Assembly (NCBI RefSeq): GCF_002483205.1
Contig: NZ_DLHM01000001.1
Span: forward strand, 186,001-250,000
DNA length: 64,000 nt
DNA from: Flavihumibacter sp. UBA7668
GTDB lineage: Bacteria > Bacteroidota > Bacteroidia > Chitinophagales > Chitinophagaceae
Reading direction: 5' to 3'
This document shows, piece after piece, positions 61,564-64,000 of this stretch (positions within the stretch are counted from its first letter, which is position 1; each line of letters starts with the position of its first letter). Below the pieces are notes generated by a model. That model did not search any database, had not been told where the DNA came from, and saw only the letters and a list, made by a program, of their open reading frames with translations. The position numbers and the translations under genes were made by a program.

Positions 61564-62127
61564 ATGCAGGAACTATTTACTTACTTCAGCAAGTTTGCGC
61601 CATTGCCGATGGAAGGAAAAAATGCAATCGCGGCTATTTCACAACAAGTTTCGATTCCGAAAAACAAAAATCTCCAGCAAATAGGACAAACCTGTCAAAC
61701 CATCTATTTCCTTGTCCAGGGACTCGCCCGCATTTATTATCTGAAAAATGAAATCGATATAACAGAGGACTTTTACTTTGAAAACAGCATCATTGTAAGA
61801 GCAGAAAGTTTATTCACCGGCAGGCCCAGCCGTAAAGCAATTCAGGTTTTAGAAAACGCTGAACTAATCGCCATTGATTCCCAAAAATTCTTTGCTCTGT
61901 TTAACAGATATCCTGAAATTGAACGGATTTTTAGAAAAATTATCGAAACAGCCTATGTAGAAACTATCAACCGAATCGAAGGGATCCAATTCAACTCCGC
62001 AGAAGAACGATATCAGGCCCTAATCAAAACTGCACCTGATACCATTAAAAGAGTTCCGCTTAAATATATTGCTTCCTTTCTTGGAATCACCCAGGTAAGC
62101 CTTAGTCGGATCAGAGCAAATCAGTAA
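61564..62127 (+). CDS. Crp/Fnr-family transcriptional regulator
   Basis: A 187-residue regulator with an N-terminal cyclic-nucleotide-binding-like beta-roll (about 20-115; TIYFLVQGLARIYYLKNEID) and a short C-terminal HTH (VPLKYIASFLGITQVSLSRI). The usual cAMP-contact residues are not obvious, so the ligand may differ. This compact form is common in Bacteroidota. The next gene starts 49 bases after it, in the same direction, and is a likely target or operon partner. Confidence 0.88.
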   Translation: MQELFTYFSKFAPLPMEGKNAIAAISQQVSIPKNKNLQQIGQTCQTIYFLVQGLARIYYLKNEIDITEDFYFENSIIVRAESLFTGRPSRKAIQVLENAELIAIDSQKFFALFNRYPEIERIFRKIIETAYVETINRIEGIQFNSAEERYQALIKTAPDTIKRVPLKYIASFLGITQVSLSRIRANQ

Positions 62128-62176
62128 TTATTTATCATAAGATAAATAAACCGGTCATAAGGATCGTCAATTTTGT

Positions 62177-63301
62177 ATGGAAATCTTCCCCATGCAAGAA
62201 ATTAGTACCGAAACTTTACAATCCTGGCTTGAGAATGGTAAACAACTAAATCTCCTGGATATCCGTCCGGCTGATGAACGCGCAGAATGGTTCATACCAG
62301 GCAGTATCCATATAGATGCGTATGCCGGCATCAAATCAAACAGCGAGAATCCTTTTGGCAAGCTAACTCTGGCACAACATATTCCTATTATTACGATCTG
62401 TGCATCGGGGAAAACCAGTTTAAAAGCAGCAGAAATATTAAACTCGCAAGGATATGAAGCCTATTCGTTAACTGGGGGCATGAATAGCTGGAGTCTCGCC
62501 TGGAACACAGCAACAATCCAATTCCAACATTTCTCCATCAATCAGGTTCGCAGAACAGGTAAGGGTTGTCTTTCTTATATTATTGAATCCAATAAGAAAG
62601 CAATTATTGTTGACCCATCTTTGCCAGCTCACATCTATCTGGAAATCCTGGAAAAAAATCAGTTAGAACTTACACAGGTAATTGAAACACATATCCATGC
62701 CGACCATGTCTCAAGAGCCAGACAACTCGCAGAACATTGTGCTATTCCTTTGAAACTTCCCATCCCCAATTCAGTAAAATTCAAGTTTGAAGCTATCCCG
62801 CTAATAACGCCTATTAAGTTGGGTAGTATCCAGATTCAGCCAATTTCTACACCCGGACATACATTTGAAAGTGTAAGTCTCTTACTGGATAATAAAGCAC
62901 TGCTGACGGGAGATACAATTTTCGTTAACGGAATTGGTCGACCGGATTTAAACGCCAACAAAGCAGGCATGATTCTAAAAGCCAGGCAATTATACCATTC
63001 ATTGAAACTTCTGCTTCAAATGGATGACAAGCTGATCGTTTTACCATCCCATACCAATCAACCTGTGCCATTTGACAAAAAATTAGTACACACTACAATC
63101 AGGGAATTGAATGAACAACTTCAGCCATCCCTCGCGCATGAAGAAAGATTCGTTGATGCGCTGATCAAAAGCATCCCGTCTCCTCCTTCCAACCACGAGA
63201 AAATAATTGAACTAAATAAGAATGGGATTTATTATGAAGAATTACTCGCAACGCTGGAATCAGGACCTAATCGTTGCGCTATAAACGTCAGACAGGTGTA
63301 A
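62177..63301 (+). CDS. Rhodanese-metallo-beta-lactamase fusion (persulfide dioxygenase-like)
   Basis: A 374-residue cytosolic protein. Residues 1-110 are a rhodanese domain with active-site Cys75 in ITICASGKTSLKAAEIL. Residues 120-340 are an ETHE1-like metallo-beta-lactamase domain with ETHIHADHVSRA (His172, His174, Asp176, His177), TPGHTFESVSLLL and LLTGDTIFVNGIGRPDL. Together they suggest sulfane-sulfur detoxification: persulfide oxidation plus sulfur transfer. The domain order (rhodanese first) is reverse of CstB. A second start at 62192 is possible. The final five residues, NVRQV, and the stop come from repeat R4. Confidence 0.87.
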   Translation: MEIFPMQEISTETLQSWLENGKQLNLLDIRPADERAEWFIPGSIHIDAYAGIKSNSENPFGKLTLAQHIPIITICASGKTSLKAAEILNSQGYEAYSLTGGMNSWSLAWNTATIQFQHFSINQVRRTGKGCLSYIIESNKKAIIVDPSLPAHIYLEILEKNQLELTQVIETHIHADHVSRARQLAEHCAIPLKLPIPNSVKFKFEAIPLITPIKLGSIQIQPISTPGHTFESVSLLLDNKALLTGDTIFVNGIGRPDLNANKAGMILKARQLYHSLKLLLQMDDKLIVLPSHTNQPVPFDKKLVHTTIRELNEQLQPSLAHEERFVDALIKSIPSPPSNHEKIIELNKNGIYYEELLATLESGPNRCAINVRQV

Positions 63302-63340
63302 GAACCTTGTTCTAACGTAATTCTAACACCTATCTGACAC
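63287..63340. repeat. GTCAGACAGG-family repeat, copy R4
   Basis: GTCAGACAGGTGTAAGAA (63287-63304) and TTCTAACACCTATCTGAC (63321-63338) are inverted 18-base arms with two mismatches around a 16-base loop. The left arm encodes the end of the upstream protein (VRQV and TAA), and the right arm stops 4 bases before the ATG of the MFS gene, so it also occupies its ribosome-binding region. Confidence 0.85.
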
Positions 63341-63342
63341 CT

Positions 63343-64000
63343 ATGGTACAACTTGGAATAAAACAAAACTGGAAGCAATTCACTTTACTCGTACTTGTGA
63401 ATGCTTTCGTAGGCGGAATGGTCGGACTGGAACGATCCATTCTTCCACTGCTGGCAGAAAAAGAATTTTTGCTGGCCGCAAAAACCGCTATACTCTCCTT
63501 CATTGTTGTATTTGGGCTAACTAAAGCGATCACCAATTACTATACGGGCGCACTCGCCAATAGATTCGGGCGGCGGCGACTACTCATCACCGGCTGGATA
63601 GTCGGCATCCCCATTCCATTCCTGCTTATGTACGCCCCTACCTGGAATTGGATCATTTTTGCCAACATTTTACTCGGTATTAATCAGGGACTAACCTGGA
63701 GTAGTACCGTTGTGATGAAAATAGATTTAGTAGGAGAAAAAAAACGCGGACTTGCCATGGGATTGAATGAATTCGCCGGCTATCTCGCAGTTGCATTGGT
63801 CGCCTTCTTAACCGGATGGATCGCCAGCCACTATGGCATTCGCCCCTATCCTTTTTATACAGGTGTTGTATTGGTATTCGCCGGATTATTAACCAGTATT
63901 TTTTTCATTAAAGACACCATTCATCATGTCAACCAGGAATCAGCAACAAACAATATCCCAAAACGAAAACAGCTCTTTCTTGAAACCACCTGGAAAGATC
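63343..64000 (+). CDS. MFS transporter, N-terminal part (3' end outside window)
   Basis: The frame from ATG at 63343 is open to the window edge (219 codons). Translation gives MVQLGIKQNWKQFTLLVLVN and then GGMVGLERSILPLLAEKEF, followed by about five membrane segments and the MFS loop motif GALANRFGRRRLLITGW between segments 2 and 3. KKRGLAMGLNEFAGYLAVAL matches the segment 4-5 region. The substrate is unknown. It may share a transcript with the sulfur-related gene upstream, 41 bases away. Confidence 0.85.
   Translation, partial: MVQLGIKQNWKQFTLLVLVNAFVGGMVGLERSILPLLAEKEFLLAAKTAILSFIVVFGLTKAITNYYTGALANRFGRRRLLITGWIVGIPIPFLLMYAPTWNWIIFANILLGINQGLTWSSTVVMKIDLVGEKKRGLAMGLNEFAGYLAVALVAFLTGWIASHYGIRPYPFYTGVVLVFAGLLTSIFFIKDTIHHVNQESATNNIPKRKQLFLETTWKD

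Noticed and set aside
1..64000. tRNA, rRNA or insertion sequence genes
   Set aside because: Reading the intergenic gaps showed no cloverleaf-like sequences and no transposase frame, though weak candidates could be missed by eye.

Overview
The window looks like chromosomal DNA from a member of the Bacteroidota, most likely a Chitinophagaceae-like organism (family-level inference from gene content only). The evidence is a gldJ / porU / porV type IX secretion and gliding locus, a PorP/SprF protein, bacillithiol synthesis (bshA), a SusC/SusD pair with an ECF sigma / FecR anti-sigma couple, DUF4270, DUF4292 and DUF983 proteins, an AAKK-rich SWIB protein, LytS/LytTR sensor pairs, and TAnnTTTG-type promoter elements. 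I saw no tRNA, rRNA, CRISPR array, transposase or phage module.

Layout. 1-9 kb: the 3' end of an adenine deaminase gene, then an envelope-sensing module (LiaF-like membrane protein, DUF4288 protein, LytS kinase, LytTR regulator) facing anmK, then housekeeping genes (upp, a PorP/SprF protein, 3-methyladenine glycosylase, EI24 protein, RsmI-like methyltransferase). 9-23 kb: M28 peptidase, bshA, a leftward run ispF-dut fusion / DUF4292 lipoprotein / EnvC-like protein, then porV and porU leftward and gldJ and murF rightward. 23-29 kb: DUF983, a second LytS/LytTR pair, SDR, ORF6N protein, luciferase-like oxidoreductase, AraC regulator. 29-36 kb: a leftward, probably phytate-scavenging, set (TonB receptor, very acidic lipoprotein, beta-propeller phytase) downstream of a TPR-HTH sensor. 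36-47 kb: a third LytS/LytTR pair, Kelch lipoprotein, DUF4270 protein, outer-membrane barrel, ferredoxin-type reductase, an NmrA gene broken by a 7-bp duplication, SWIB protein, two small unknown genes and a CPA2 antiporter. 47-64 kb: a sulfatase-rich utilisation locus (three sulfatases, SusC/D, FecR, ECF sigma), an FAD oxidase, an alkaline-phosphatase-like protein, a Crp-type regulator, a rhodanese-metallo-beta-lactamase fusion and the start of an MFS transporter.

Two families of short palindromic repeats are the least explained structures. One (core CACCCGnCGGGTG) has two copies, next to the adenine deaminase gene and between bshA and the EnvC-like gene. The other (core GTCAGACAGGTGTTAGAA) has four copies, all between genes at 50.4-63.3 kb in the sulfatase locus, forming long foldbacks and in places supplying or touching stop codons of flanking genes. 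Other points worth a second look are the ispF-dut fusion, the exact 7-bp duplication in the NmrA gene, the Glu-rich lipoprotein of the phytase operon, the ECF sigma factor with a hydrophobic tail, and the polypurine/polypyrimidine leader of ispF-dut.
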